A stretch of 64,000 nt of DNA from Brevibacillus laterosporus LMG 15441 (lineage in GTDB: Bacteria > Bacillota > Bacilli > Brevibacillales > Brevibacillaceae), in assembly GCF_000219535.2 (NCBI RefSeq), contig NZ_CP007806.1:2266501-2330500 (forward strand), read 5' to 3'. The first letter of the stretch is position 1; each line of letters begins with the position of its first letter. The position numbers and the translations under genes are program-made. The notes beneath the pieces were generated by a model. That model did no database searches. It saw only the letters and a list, made by a program, of their open reading frames with translations, and was not told where the DNA came from. Positions 33,983 to 46,800 of the stretch are shown here, in pieces.

Positions 33983-34609
33983 ATGAAAATGAGTCAAAAA
34001 ATGATGAATTATACACTTGTTGTCATTAGCACAGTTGTGACAGCCTTTGGGATTTCACTGGTTTTGCTTGCGGAATTAGGGGTTGATCCGATTAGTACGT
34101 TCTTATTGGGCGGACTACATTTTATTCCGATTCGATTTGGGACAGCAAGTCAGATCTTTAGTCTGACCTGTTTAGTCATTAATTATTTTCTTAACCGAAA
34201 GTTTTTCGGGGTGGGAAGTCTTATTTTCAGTATTGGATGCGGTTATTTCATTAACTTATTCCTTGCAGTGGATGGAATGACTTCATTATTCCTGCAATCT
34301 ATACCAAGTATATGTATTGCATTGATTGGTATCTTGATTTACGGATGTGGAACAGGTCTCTTTTTATCTACAAAAACAGGAATGGGACCGTTAGAAGGCC
34401 TTATGTTCTTTTTCTCCACGCGATTAAACGTGACCCTAAAGGTAACAAGAATGACCATTGATGGAATTTTAGTCGTTACGGGGATTTTATTAGGTGGTTT
34501 ATACGGTATCGGAACCATTCTTTGTATCTTTTTAGTTGGACCTGTTATTGAACTTTCATTAAAGGTTTTCACATCGCTATCAAAAAAAGTTGGAAAACGA
34601 TCTGTGTAG
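33983..34609 (+). CDS. YczE/YitT-like integral membrane protein
   Basis: 208 residues with about five hydrophobic segments. It resembles the YczE family: AFGISLVLLAELGVDPISTF at the start, YGCGTGLFLSTKTGMGPLEG in the middle, and LLGGLYGIGTILCIFLVGP at the end. In Bacillus, YczE affects production of secondary metabolites through an unknown route. Here it is the first gene of a likely sugar-phosphotransferase operon, which is an uncommon partner. ATG follows GAGGGAAC. Confidence 0.78.
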   Translation: MKMSQKMMNYTLVVISTVVTAFGISLVLLAELGVDPISTFLLGGLHFIPIRFGTASQIFSLTCLVINYFLNRKFFGVGSLIFSIGCGYFINLFLAVDGMTSLFLQSIPSICIALIGILIYGCGTGLFLSTKTGMGPLEGLMFFFSTRLNVTLKVTRMTIDGILVVTGILLGGLYGIGTILCIFLVGPVIELSLKVFTSLSKKVGKRSV

Positions 34610-34668
34610 AAAGGATAGTATATTTGCTTTTTTGAAAGGTAGAGAATAGAAATATGAGGTCAATTATC

Positions 34669-34686
34669 GTTCCTATGGGTAGGAAC
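34669..34686. promoter_or_regulatory. Second copy of the GTTCCTA palindrome
   Basis: GTTCCTA-TGGG-TAGGAAC with T-rich sequence and GTTGGTT after it. It has the same arms and the same 4-nt spacing as 33887-33920. It lies 60-80 bp before the PTS IIB gene, a suitable position for an activator site. Confidence 0.5.
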
Positions 34687-34728
34687 TTTTATTGTTGGTT
34701 TTAAAAATCGACCAATGCAATACTAAGC

Positions 34729-34744
34729 ATGTAAGCGAAACCAA
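34729..34744 (+). promoter_or_regulatory. Catabolite-responsive element (cre), CcpA site
   Basis: ATGTAAGCGAAACCAA fits the relaxed Bacillus consensus WTGNAARCGNWWWCAW with one mismatch. It lies 25 bp upstream of the PTS IIB start. Binding of CcpA should repress the PTS-GH1 operon when preferred sugars are present. Confidence 0.55.
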
Positions 34745-34768
34745 AAAATGATTCAGGGGGAATTTCAA

Positions 34769-35083
34769 ATGACAAGAGTATTGTTAATCTGTGGAGCAGG
34801 TGCTTCTAGTGGTTTTATGGCAAACGCTATTCGTAAAGCAGGCAAAAAAAGAGGAATGGAAATGTCTGTACAAGCACGAAGCGAGTCACAATTATCGGAG
34901 TATCTAAATGAAATCGATGTTTTGTTAATTGGTCCTCACTTGAAATATATGGAGGATGAATTGAAAGAGAAAGTAAGAGACTATCAGATTAAAGTATCTG
35001 TTATCCCGCAAATCATTTATGGTACTTTAGATGGCAATAAAGCGTGCGACCTTATTACTAACCTACTTGAATCGGGTGAATAA
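34769..35083 (+). CDS. PTS lactose/cellobiose-type IIB subunit
   Basis: 104 residues from the ATG at 34769, placed 8 nt after AGGGGG. It has the fold start RVLLICGAGASSGFMANAIR, with the phospho-cysteine in CGAG, and later VLLIGPHLKYMEDELK. It receives phosphate from IIA and passes it to sugar carried by IIC. The next gene starts right after its stop. The ATG at 34748 is less well placed. Confidence 0.92.
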   Translation: MTRVLLICGAGASSGFMANAIRKAGKKRGMEMSVQARSESQLSEYLNEIDVLLIGPHLKYMEDELKEKVRDYQIKVSVIPQIIYGTLDGNKACDLITNLLESGE

Positions 35084-35084
35084 C

Positions 35085-36335
35085 ATGATGGAGAAAATAA
35101 TGACTTTTATGAACGAATCGTTTAGTCCAAGGGTTAATAAAATCACGAAAAACCCGTGGGTATCATCGATCCAGGATGCGGTTATGACTATTCTGCCTCT
35201 AATCCTTGTCGGTTCGCTAATTACGATTGTCAGTCTATTAAATAGTGTATTTTCGTGGCTCCCTGATTTTTCTTTAATTAATACATTTACATTCGGTCTG
35301 CTGGGCTTATTCGTTTCCTTCTTAATCCCATATTTCATTATGGAGAAAAAGAAACTCGATAATAAAAAGCTAATAGCAGGCTCAACAGGTTTGGCTCTTT
35401 ATCTGTTCTTATTGTCGCCAGTCATCTTGGAGAACGGACAAATTCAGTTCATGCTAGATCGATTTGGAGCAACTGGTATGTTCCTGTCATTGATAGTCGG
35501 CTTGTTTGTTGGATTTGTACTTGTTCAATTCTCCAAATTCTCGTTTTTCTCAGAGGATTCATCAATTCCGGACTTTATCGTTGTTTGGTTTGACACACTT
35601 ATTCCGATTACGCTGATTATGCTGACTGGATGGCTGATTGGTGTTCAAGCAAAAATTGATTTCTTTGAAGTAATCCTAGCGATCTTTAAACCATTATCAA
35701 ATATTGTTCAAAGTTATCCTGGATTTGTTTTATCTGTCTTCATTCCAGCGTTTCTGTACACTTTTGGTATTAGCGGCTGGGTGATGATGCCAGTTATTTA
35801 TCCCGTTTATTTATCAGGTCTTGCCGAAAATGCACAAGTAGCAGCATCTGGAGGAACCCCATCCAATATCGCAGTTATGGAAACGCTTTATGCCTTTACA
35901 AGCATGGGTGGAATCGGAACAACCTTACCTCTCGTTATCATGATGTTCTTCCTAGGAAAATCAATGCGTATGAAAGCTATTGGACAGGCAACGATCGTTC
36001 CCTCTATCTTTAATATCAATGAACCATTAATGTTTGGGGCGCCAATAGTCTTTAACCCATTTTTAATGATTCCGATGTGGATCACTGCAATTGTTATTCC
36101 GAGTATTACGTACTGGGTGCTGCATGCAGGCTGGGTAAGTATCCCGACGAAGACTTTCATGCTTTGGTATTTGCCAATGCCGATTTCATCATATTTGGCA
36201 ACTCAAGATTGGAGAGCTATCGTTTTAGCAATGATATTATTTGTCGTAGCATTTATGATCTTCTTCCCGTTCTTTAAAGCTTACGATATTCAAGAGAGGA
36301 AGAAAGAATTAGAAGTAAGCGAATATGAACAGTAA
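35085..36335 (+). CDS. PTS lactose/cellobiose-type IIC permease
   Basis: About 416 residues and polytopic. It opens NPWVSSIQDAVMTILPLILV, typical of CelB/LicC-type permeases, and continues through alternating hydrophobic segments to NINEPLMFGAPIVFNPFLMI. That last stretch is the conserved loop. It moves an oligo-beta-glucoside across the membrane while it is phosphorylated. I place the start at ATG 35085, immediately after the IIB stop; 35088 is equivalent. Confidence 0.92.
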   Translation: MMEKIMTFMNESFSPRVNKITKNPWVSSIQDAVMTILPLILVGSLITIVSLLNSVFSWLPDFSLINTFTFGLLGLFVSFLIPYFIMEKKKLDNKKLIAGSTGLALYLFLLSPVILENGQIQFMLDRFGATGMFLSLIVGLFVGFVLVQFSKFSFFSEDSSIPDFIVVWFDTLIPITLIMLTGWLIGVQAKIDFFEVILAIFKPLSNIVQSYPGFVLSVFIPAFLYTFGISGWVMMPVIYPVYLSGLAENAQVAASGGTPSNIAVMETLYAFTSMGGIGTTLPLVIMMFFLGKSMRMKAIGQATIVPSIFNINEPLMFGAPIVFNPFLMIPMWITAIVIPSITYWVLHAGWVSIPTKTFMLWYLPMPISSYLATQDWRAIVLAMILFVVAFMIFFPFFKAYDIQERKKELEVSEYEQ

Positions 36336-36377
36336 TTCGTTATAGCATTCCAAAACAACAATAAAGGAGATTGTACC

Positions 36378-38170
<1,793 letters not shown>

Positions 38171-38275
38171 CGGAATATTCAATCGGATCACCTGTGCATA
38201 CCAGTTAAAGTTGGAAGAGTTTGTATATAAATAAAATTATGCTGCATCCAGCAAAATGTATTGACAAGACAATAA

Positions 38276-39730
<1,455 letters not shown>

Positions 39731-40511
39731 AAGAATCTTACAAAAAAGTTTACCTGATATTTTTACGAATCCCGAAAGATAATTGGTTAACCGGTGAAGC
39801 ATGTAACGATGTCCTTACATGTAAGAACGAAAATGCCACCTGCTATACATGCGAGTCGTTTCATTTACTGATCAGGAAACTGTAACGAATTCCCTCAAAA
39901 CTATGTAGGAAATACCGTTTTCCTACGTTGGTTTTGGGGGACTATGCTTATATCGGTGATAATGTCCATATTGTCTTTGAGAAATGGTATGCCGTTTAAA
40001 TATTTCTTTTCGTGGAAATGACTATGTGTGACAATCTGTTATGGAGGCGATTAAGAATTGAAATAAAGCATTAAGCTGTGCATAGTTTGCTATGATAAAA
40101 AATGAATACAAAACATTATGTAAGTTTGCTTTAGGAGTGGGATGGGGTATATTTTTATATGCTCAAGACTTACTTGTAAAGCAATTTTTATAATGCGGAT
40201 AGGTTGAAGAATGATGGTCTGAAGGAGGGCAGGAGTAGCTCTCTTTTTTATTTTTCATAAAGTTGATTGCCTATCTGCTTAGTATAATAGGAATTTACTT
40301 GTTTTCAAAAAAACGAAACTAGATGAGAAAGTGTGCCATATAAGTGTGGAAAGGGTATAATAAATTGGCAAAAGTAGACACTAAAAGGGATTGGCTAGTA
40401 CTGGAATTGAGATAGAGTTAGCCAAAAGTACATAGAATATCAATGATTTTTGTGTAAAGGAAAAGTAAAGATACAAAAAACATAAATAAGAAAAGGGGAA
40501 ATGGAGATCCG
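39731..40511. other. Intergenic region with one hairpin
   Basis: About 780 bp without a supported gene. A hairpin of GTAGGAAA (39905-39912) and TTTCCTAC (39919-39926) probably terminates the PTS-GH1 transcript. The rest is AT-rich. Short frames lack ribosome binding sites. The final 100 bp should hold the promoter of selO. Confidence 0.4.
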
Positions 40512-41987
40512 ATGACGCAGAGAAAGGCAATGCAAGAAGCAGGATGGAACTTTGACAACAGTTATGCACGTTTGCCAGAATCATTTTTTTCAAGTCTCAA
40601 CTTAAACCCTGTACGCTCACCAAAGCTAATTATTCTTAATAAAAAGCTGGCAGAAGCACTTGGGTTAAACATGGAGGCACTTCAAAGCGAAGATGGAGTA
40701 GAAGTGCTTGCTGGCAATCGAATCCCCGAAGGTGCTTTTCCTATTGCTCAAGCTTATGCGGGTCATCAATTTGGGCATTTTACGATGCTAGGAGATGGAC
40801 GGGCTCTGCTGCTTGGAGAGCAGATCACCCCTCTAGGTAAACGTTTTGATATACAACTAAAGGGTTCAGGAAAAACATCATACTCTCGCCGGGGCGATGG
40901 TCGAGCGGCACTTGGGCCGATGCTACGTGAATATATCATCAGCGAAGCAATGCATGCGCTTGGTATTCCTACTACCCGCAGTCTAGCGGTGGTGACAACC
41001 GGTGAGACAGTCATTCGTGAAACTGACCTGCCTGGTGCAATTCTAACACGAGTGGCTGACAGTCATATTCGTGTCGGCACCTTTCAATACGTTTTAAAAT
41101 GGGGCACGATTGATGAACTCCGAGTCCTAGCGGATTATACATTGCAAAGACATTTTCCAGAGGCTGAGGCTGGTGATAATCCCTATCTTTCATTACTTAA
41201 GGAAGTCATCAAGCGTCAGGCCACACTGATTGCTAAGTGGCAACTAGTAGGCTTTATTCACGGGGTGATGAATACCGATAACATGGCCATTAGTGGAGAA
41301 ACCATTGATTATGGTCCTTGCGCTTTCATGGATGCCTATGATCCGGCAACAGTATTTAGTTCCATTGACATTCAGGGGCGTTATGCCTATGGCAATCAGC
41401 CGCGTATTGCTGCATGGAATCTCTCGCGATTCGCTGAAACCCTCTTGCCTCTGCTCCATGACGATCATGAGCAGGCGGTCAAACTGGCCCAGGATGCCAT
41501 TTCAGATTTTACTGAGTTATATCGCAGTAATTGGATTGCGGGAATGAGAGCAAAGCTTGGAATCGGTAATGAGGAGAAACAGGATGAATCCCTTATTGAA
41601 GATCTCCTCACTATAATGCAGAAGTATCGTGCGGACTATACCAATACCTTCCTTGCATTAACCTTTGGTAGGCTAGAGGATACGGTTCTGTCTGGAACCC
41701 CAGAGTTTGCCCAGTGGCATGAAATGTGGCAGGCTCGCCGAGGCAGACAGCAGGGATCGAAATCAACCTCGTATCAATTGATGCAAAACAGCAATCCTGC
41801 GCTAATTCCACGGAATCATCGGGTAGAAGAAGCTTTAGAAAGCGCAGTACAACAAGGAGATTACAGCGTGATGGAGCGGCTTCTTATTGCTCTTTCCAAT
41901 CCTTACACTCACTCTCTCGAACAGGCTGAATATTGTACACTCCCTCCGCAGTCAGCTATTCCTTACCGAACCTATTGCGGTACATGA
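40512..41987 (+). CDS. selO: Protein adenylyltransferase SelO (YdiU)
   Basis: 491 residues, the expected length. It carries pseudokinase signatures: [39 protein letters not shown] and [20 protein letters not shown] with the metal-binding Asp. The end reads PYRTYCGT, as in the family. SelO-type proteins transfer AMP from ATP to Ser, Thr or Tyr of target proteins and respond to oxidative stress. The C-terminal Cys, a selenocysteine in animals, is present here as Cys. It stands alone. The start has AAGGGGAAATGGAG upstream. Confidence 0.95.
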   Translation: MTQRKAMQEAGWNFDNSYARLPESFFSSLNLNPVRSPKLIILNKKLAEALGLNMEALQSEDGVEVLAGNRIPEGAFPIAQAYAGHQFGHFTMLGDGRALLLGEQITPLGKRFDIQLKGSGKTSYSRRGDGRAALGPMLREYIISEAMHALGIPTTRSLAVVTTGETVIRETDLPGAILTRVADSHIRVGTFQYVLKWGTIDELRVLADYTLQRHFPEAEAGDNPYLSLLKEVIKRQATLIAKWQLVGFIHGVMNTDNMAISGETIDYGPCAFMDAYDPATVFSSIDIQGRYAYGNQPRIAAWNLSRFAETLLPLLHDDHEQAVKLAQDAISDFTELYRSNWIAGMRAKLGIGNEEKQDESLIEDLLTIMQKYRADYTNTFLALTFGRLEDTVLSGTPEFAQWHEMWQARRGRQQGSKSTSYQLMQNSNPALIPRNHRVEEALESAVQQGDYSVMERLLIALSNPYTHSLEQAEYCTLPPQSAIPYRTYCGT

Positions 41988-42124
41988 TTATATAGAGCCG
42001 TTTTAGAATGAGATGACTACATCCATTGTTTGTACTATCTTGGCTTACCAAGCACCTGTTTTATTTATTGAAGCTTTGCAGAAGTAAATCATTAGGCAGT
42101 CAGGATATGTGAATTATTTCATGA

Positions 42125-42164
42125 AAAAAAGCTCGTGCTTCCTCTTGGAGTACCGAGCTTTTTT
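42125..42164. terminator. Terminator between selO and the convergent small gene
   Basis: AAAAAAGCTCG (42125-42135) pairs with CGAGCTTTTTT (42154-42164). The flanking A and T runs allow it to act in both directions, for selO and for the minus-strand gene at 42168. Confidence 0.75.
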
Positions 42165-42167
42165 GTG

Positions 42168-42371
42168 TTAATACGAATTGCTTTTGGACTCAGCTTTTGG
42201 TAAAGCTTGCATGGGAGAGCGGCTGTCCACTTTTCCGAAATGGAGAATTCTCCATACTTCAAAGATAAGATGATGGGTCACGTGATCCAATTCTTCCGTA
42301 CGAGAAATAATTTTGTAAATTCGATCCATCATGACCTGATATTCTTCTTCGCTTAAATGCACGTGGGGCAT
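42168..42371 (-). CDS. Small protein of unknown function
   Basis: 67 residues, starting at the ATG at 42371 with GGAAGGTGATT upstream. It begins PHVHLSEEEYQVMMDRIYKI and is largely helical, with a charged tail rich in Ser, Lys and Pro. I do not recognise the family. It is divergent from the MoxR-type ATPase gene. Its terminator and ribosome binding site support it being a real gene. Confidence 0.65.
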   Translation of the reverse strand: MPHVHLSEEEYQVMMDRIYKIISRTEELDHVTHHLIFEVWRILHFGKVDSRSPMQALPKAESKSNSY

Positions 42372-42512
42372 GTTGCAATCACCTTCCAATTTATGTGTTG
42401 TATCCTTATTGTCACCTTACTACCAGCGGTTTTAATCAGTGCTCAACTTTCTTTTTTTTCTTCCTTATGTCATCATGGAAGCAGATTTGTTTCAGAGAGG
42501 AGCAGCAGATGT

Positions 42513-43703
42513 ATGAAGCCAAATACGAAAGCTATGCAACGTGGTATACAAAGCGCTATTAAGCAATTGGAAGGGCGTTTTTTAGAGCGGGAGGAATTGA
42601 TTCGTCTGCTGTTTTTAGCGGTCATGAGCGGTGAGAATGCTTTGTTAGTAGGCCCGCCAGGAACTGCAAAATCACAGCTAGCTCGTGCTTTCTCACAATT
42701 ATTTGGTACCAATCATTGGTTTGAATATTTATTAACACGCTTTAGCACACCTGATGAATTATTCGGTCCCATTTCCATACAGCAATTAAAGCAGGATCAA
42801 TATGTGCGCAAAACAAAAGGATACTTACCAACGGCACAATTTGCATTTTTGGATGAAATTTTTAAGGCAAACAGCGCTATCTTAAACGCCTTGTTATCTA
42901 TCTTGAATGAACGCGTCTTCTTTAATGGTCAAGAGAAGGAGGAAGTACCATTATTGTTTGTGATGGCGGCCTCTAACGAGCTGCCTGACGATCAGGAGCA
43001 ATTAGCGGCGTTATATGATCGGTTTCTTATTCGGTATGAAGTTGGCTATTTGAAGCTTGCCTCCAGTTATGAGAAGATGTTTCAGCTTGATTTTGAACCT
43101 CTTCCTACCTTATTTAACATGTACGAAGTAAAAGATGTACAAGAGGCGGCTTCTAAGGTGCATATACCGGAATCACTTGTTTACTTCTTATACAGATTAA
43201 AGCAGCAAATGGAAGATAAAGAGTTCGTTATATCTGATCGTCGTTTGCGTAAAATTGCACTAGTATGGCAAACCTCCGCTGTATTGAATGGACGGGATGA
43301 GGTTTCTCTCTGGGATACGGTGTTTACTCCACATATGCTTTGGGATGTACCTGAGGATTTACCAGTACTGACTGAGCTGTACCAAGAGAGATTTATGGAA
43401 TCCTTGAAGATAGAGCTAGAGAAGGAGCTTCCCTTGCGCTATTATGAACAGATTTCAAGCAAATGGATGGAAAAAGAGGATGAGCTTCATGCTTTCCAAT
43501 TTAAAAAGGAAATTGGCTCCAAAATGACTAAGGAAGCTTCAGAGCAAGCAAAAAGAATGCTGGAGCAGTGCCGGATAGAACTGGAAGAAACAGGACGTCA
43601 TCTACAGCAAAAGCTGACGGACTGGCTTAAGCAGGAGGCGGACTTATCTGGTTATCTTTTGGAGAAAAATTTCATGCTATTACATGTGGAGTCTTATACG
43701 TGA
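42513..43703 (+). CDS. MoxR-type AAA+ ATPase (RavA-like)
   Basis: 396 residues from ATG 42513, behind AGAGAGGAG. An upstream extension of the frame to 42357 lacks such a signal and reads like non-coding sequence. Walker A is GPPGTAKSQLARAF, Walker B AFLDEIFKAN, and sensor 1 FVMAASNELP. The C-terminal part from about residue 270 is charged and helical, as in RavA. MoxR ATPases work with VWA proteins as chaperones for metal or complex assembly. Here the VWA gene follows after a tiny coupled frame. Confidence 0.92.
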   Translation: MKPNTKAMQRGIQSAIKQLEGRFLEREELIRLLFLAVMSGENALLVGPPGTAKSQLARAFSQLFGTNHWFEYLLTRFSTPDELFGPISIQQLKQDQYVRKTKGYLPTAQFAFLDEIFKANSAILNALLSILNERVFFNGQEKEEVPLLFVMAASNELPDDQEQLAALYDRFLIRYEVGYLKLASSYEKMFQLDFEPLPTLFNMYEVKDVQEAASKVHIPESLVYFLYRLKQQMEDKEFVISDRRLRKIALVWQTSAVLNGRDEVSLWDTVFTPHMLWDVPEDLPVLTELYQERFMESLKIELEKELPLRYYEQISSKWMEKEDELHAFQFKKEIGSKMTKEASEQAKRMLEQCRIELEETGRHLQQKLTDWLKQEADLSGYLLEKNFMLLHVESYT

Positions 43704-43816
43704 AGTTTGCGCACCTGCGTCTGGAGGGAGAACGACATTTGCAAATCCTACAGGGCTTGTATCGCACGCTGTTTGACCGAGAGCTTCCCGGAGTCGAGTA
43801 CGACTATACTTTGTAA
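43700..43816 (+). CDS. 38-codon ORF coupled to the MoxR gene
   Basis: GTG at 43700 overlaps the MoxR stop (43701-43703) by three bases, a GTGA coupling. The frame reads KFAHLRLEGERHLQILQGLY and ends EYDYTL before TAA. It stops 15 bp before the VWA gene. There is no known family. It is either a small protein of this unit or a spacer frame that couples translation. Confidence 0.4.
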   Translation: MKFAHLRLEGERHLQILQGLYRTLFDRELPGVEYDYTL

Positions 43817-43831
43817 TGGTGGTGACGGGAG

Positions 43832-45559
43832 ATGTTTGTACGACACCAGCGTGTAGATCGCTTTGTGTTTGATGCTTATTTTCGTTCTTCTCGTATTGCA
43901 AAGGAATGGGTCGAGGAAACGATGCGTAAATCGCCATGGTTTAGTGAGGCCCTGTTGTTTGATTTCTTCTTAGCTTTTTATTTGAAGCAGCCAGAGGTAA
44001 ATGAAGTTAGTGATGCTGTTCCTTTTCATCGTTGGATGGTTCGTTCTTTGTTGCGTCAGCATTTTTACCAAAGTATTCATCCAAGAACCATAGCTAGCGA
44101 GAGCGCCTCCTTTAAAACGGCGAGTAAGGCACTTATGTGGCTAGTCTCTAGCTTTGAAGAAGAGGTACAGCGGCGTAAAAAAATGGACAAGATACTAGGT
44201 GTTTCAGACCAATCACAGCAAGGGCAAAATATTGACCAGCAATCGAGTGATCCTGAGCAAACGGATCAGCTACTAGAACGCTTGACCCAAAAACAGCAGG
44301 AGCAATTACGGTTGGTAGGCTACACCTTACAGCAGGGGAAGCAAATGGTAGAGGATAAGGAAGAATCTCAATCTGCTCGTCCGCTGGCAGAAGAAGAGGT
44401 GCAATTACTGCGCAGTCGAATCATAGAGATGCAAGAAGAGATGAAAACGAATTATATAAAGCGTCCCAAGCTGTTGCAGAAGGTAAAAAAGCTGGAAGCA
44501 GAATTGATGCAGAGACAAAAGCAGGTAGAGCGTCTCATAAAGCAAGAAAAGTCGGCAATACAGCACCTAGAACAGGAATTGGGTGACTGGTTACAGCAAT
44601 CTTTAAAGAAGTCATTACAGACAGAAGAGCAGGATACCTCATATTTGTTTGCCTTGGTAGAGGCGAGTCAACGTTTCTCGAATCGACGGTGGGGAAGTGA
44701 TCTGGGGAAACTCAGAAGGGAAACATATGAAAAGTATTTAAAATGGGTGGAGCAGCTTTCCAAGCATCCAGACCTACTACACTTTTTGCAGGAAGTGGGA
44801 CGTAATGTTCACGAATTTTCTATGCGTAAAAAAAAGCGTAAAGAACGACGTATGCCGGAAGAATATGATGATTTAAGGCAGAGTGGAGATTTGTCTCATT
44901 TATTGGCGAGTGAAGCATTGTTACTTGCTGATCCTGATTTAGAAACCTATTTTATGGTTAAGGCGTTGGAACAAAAATTACTAACATACGATACGATAGG
45001 CTGGCGCGATGAGCCTCCTAGTGGACCTGTAATTTGCATGTTGGACAGTTCTCATTCTATGCGAGGTGCAAAGCTTCGGTTAGCCCAAATTTTTGTTATG
45101 ACCTTTGCAGCTATCTCTTTATTGGAAAAACGTGATTTTATGCTTATGCTATTTGGCACAAAGGGCGAGGTTATTGAACGACCCTTGTATTATAAAAAGC
45201 CGGATTGGATGGGGTTTTATGAGCTAGCTCAGCAGGCTTTTGGTGGAGGCACTAATTTCGATGAGCCAATAAAGCGGGGCATACAGATATTGTATGAGAA
45301 TCCCAAGTTCGAAGCTGCTGATTTCGTTATGATAACTGATGGGATTGGAGAAATATCTCCGCCGGTGCGTCAATTATTGGGCCAGATGGCTGTGGATAAG
45401 CAGGTTAAATTGCATTCCTTAATCATGGGAACGGCACGACAGCATCTCGTTCAGACCTATGACCTGATTGGGATTTCCCATCAGGTACGCTTTGCTACCT
45501 CATGGGAAACCAATGACCCACAGAACAGCGGACTCTTCCTTGATGTGTTTGCTCCATAG
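43832..45559 (+). CDS. VWA-domain protein (ViaA-like)
   Basis: 575 residues. The first 200 residues are mostly helical and charged. A long coiled-coil-like stretch follows near 200-270 (KLEAELMQRQKQVERLIKQE). The VWA domain lies at about 395-560, opening with the MIDAS motif in CMLDSSHSMRG and including FGGGTNFDEPI and MITDGIGEIS. Together with the upstream MoxR ATPase it forms a RavA-ViaA-like pair. In E. coli that pair acts on respiratory complexes and aminoglycoside uptake; the target here is unknown. The ATG has GACGGGAG upstream. Confidence 0.9.
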   Translation: MFVRHQRVDRFVFDAYFRSSRIAKEWVEETMRKSPWFSEALLFDFFLAFYLKQPEVNEVSDAVPFHRWMVRSLLRQHFYQSIHPRTIASESASFKTASKALMWLVSSFEEEVQRRKKMDKILGVSDQSQQGQNIDQQSSDPEQTDQLLERLTQKQQEQLRLVGYTLQQGKQMVEDKEESQSARPLAEEEVQLLRSRIIEMQEEMKTNYIKRPKLLQKVKKLEAELMQRQKQVERLIKQEKSAIQHLEQELGDWLQQSLKKSLQTEEQDTSYLFALVEASQRFSNRRWGSDLGKLRRETYEKYLKWVEQLSKHPDLLHFLQEVGRNVHEFSMRKKKRKERRMPEEYDDLRQSGDLSHLLASEALLLADPDLETYFMVKALEQKLLTYDTIGWRDEPPSGPVICMLDSSHSMRGAKLRLAQIFVMTFAAISLLEKRDFMLMLFGTKGEVIERPLYYKKPDWMGFYELAQQAFGGGTNFDEPIKRGIQILYENPKFEAADFVMITDGIGEISPPVRQLLGQMAVDKQVKLHSLIMGTARQHLVQTYDLIGISHQVRFATSWETNDPQNSGLFLDVFAP

Positions 45560-45609
45560 CGGAGTGCTACAGTTTCATTAGTATGTCCAAAATAAAAAAC
45601 TATATATCG

Positions 45610-45648
45610 AAAAGAGCTGTAGACCGATTAGGTTCCACAGCTCTTTTT
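45610..45648. terminator. Bidirectional terminator after the VWA gene
   Basis: AAAAGAGCTGT (45610-45620) pairs perfectly with ACAGCTCTTTT (45637-45647), with T-rich sequence on both sides. It separates the VWA gene from the convergent exonuclease gene. Confidence 0.85.
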
Positions 45649-45663
45649 GGTTTACTCTTCTTC

Positions 45664-46536
45664 TTATCCAATCCGCGCAAGCATCGTTTTACTAAATTCT
45701 AATTCATTCATTTTTTCTAAAACCAATACTGGATCATATTCCCAGCTTGCTTCTTCTAACATCAACTCCACAGGAGCATCAGATAGAATGGTTGCTAATT
45801 TTTGACTTAGATATACTTGTTCTTTATTCTCTGTCAATTTGGCTCGCATTTTAGGTGTTAGCGAATCTACATTAGCATACAGATTATCTAGGGTACCATG
45901 CTCTGTTATTAATTTCACTGCTGTTTTTTCCCCAATGCCAGGACAACCGGGGATACAATCAGAGGTATCTCCTTGCAGGGCTTTTACATCAATAACCTGA
46001 GCAGATGTAATACCTTTTTGTTCGAGTAAGGACTGCGGGCAGTAATGCTCATGTTTCCCGCCGTTTTTCAAAATTTTAACATGTACCTGATCACAGACAA
46101 GCTGCAGGCTGTCATAGTCACCCGAGCATATGATTACTTCATGACCTTCTTCAGCAAATCGTTTGGATAACGTACCTAAGATATCGTCCCCTTCATAACC
46201 TGACAAGCCTACATTAGGTATAGAGAAAGCCTGGGTAACCTCCTTCACCAGCGAGAACTGAGGAATTAACTCGGCAGGTGGTTCGACTCGATTCGATTTA
46301 TACCCATCGTACCATTGACTACGCAATAAGGACTCGCGTGAAGCAACATCCCAAGCAACGATCAAATGAGTTGGTTGAATGAGGTCTGCATAATCAAGCA
46401 TCATTTTGGTAAAACCATAGACAGCATTTGTGTACAAGCCGCTTTTGGTTTGACGAATACTGCCTGTCCATGAGGAGGCATAAAATGCACGGAAAAGAAA
46501 GCTCATGCCATCCAATAGTAAAATTTTATTCTTCAA
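45664..46536 (-). CDS. 5'-3' exonuclease (Pol I N-terminal-like, FEN family)
   Basis: 290 residues, about the size of stand-alone bacterial 5'-3' exonucleases. It begins KILLLDGMSFLFRAFYASS. Metal-binding acids are visible in YEGDDILGTL, CSGDYDSLQL and KALQGDTSDCIPGCPGIGEK; the last is the helix-hairpin-helix region that binds DNA. It should trim RNA primers or flaps alongside DNA polymerase I. It stands alone on the minus strand between terminators. Confidence 0.92.
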   Translation of the reverse strand: MKNKILLLDGMSFLFRAFYASSWTGSIRQTKSGLYTNAVYGFTKMMLDYADLIQPTHLIVAWDVASRESLLRSQWYDGYKSNRVEPPAELIPQFSLVKEVTQAFSIPNVGLSGYEGDDILGTLSKRFAEEGHEVIICSGDYDSLQLVCDQVHVKILKNGGKHEHYCPQSLLEQKGITSAQVIDVKALQGDTSDCIPGCPGIGEKTAVKLITEHGTLDNLYANVDSLTPKMRAKLTENKEQVYLSQKLATILSDAPVELMLEEASWEYDPVLVLEKMNELEFSKTMLARIG

Positions 46537-46800
46537 AGCAAATAACTCCTCCCATAATAAACGCCAACTGTCTCTGTTTCGCTATTATAGCATGAAAGGC
46601 GGGGATTGGCTGATTTCTAGAAAATAGTAAAAAAAAGCAGGAATGAAAAAAATGAAATGATACATCATATAGATACACCTCCATAAACAGTAAAGAAATA
46701 GCGTAGCCGTCAGCATTGAGCCTATCCAAAGTGGATCGGTTGAATGCTGAAGGCCACATTAGCCTCAGCAAAAATCCAAATAGAATGGAGATGAAAGGTT

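Noticed and set aside
39905-39926. Third copy of the PTS palindrome after the GH1 genes
   Set aside because: The arms are GTAGGAAA/TTTCCTAC, in the opposite order to GTTCCTA/TAGGAAC, so it is not the same element and is more likely a terminator.
42357-42512. N-terminal extension of the MoxR frame
   Set aside because: It covers the start of the divergent small gene and lacks a ribosome binding site; ATG 42513 has a good one.
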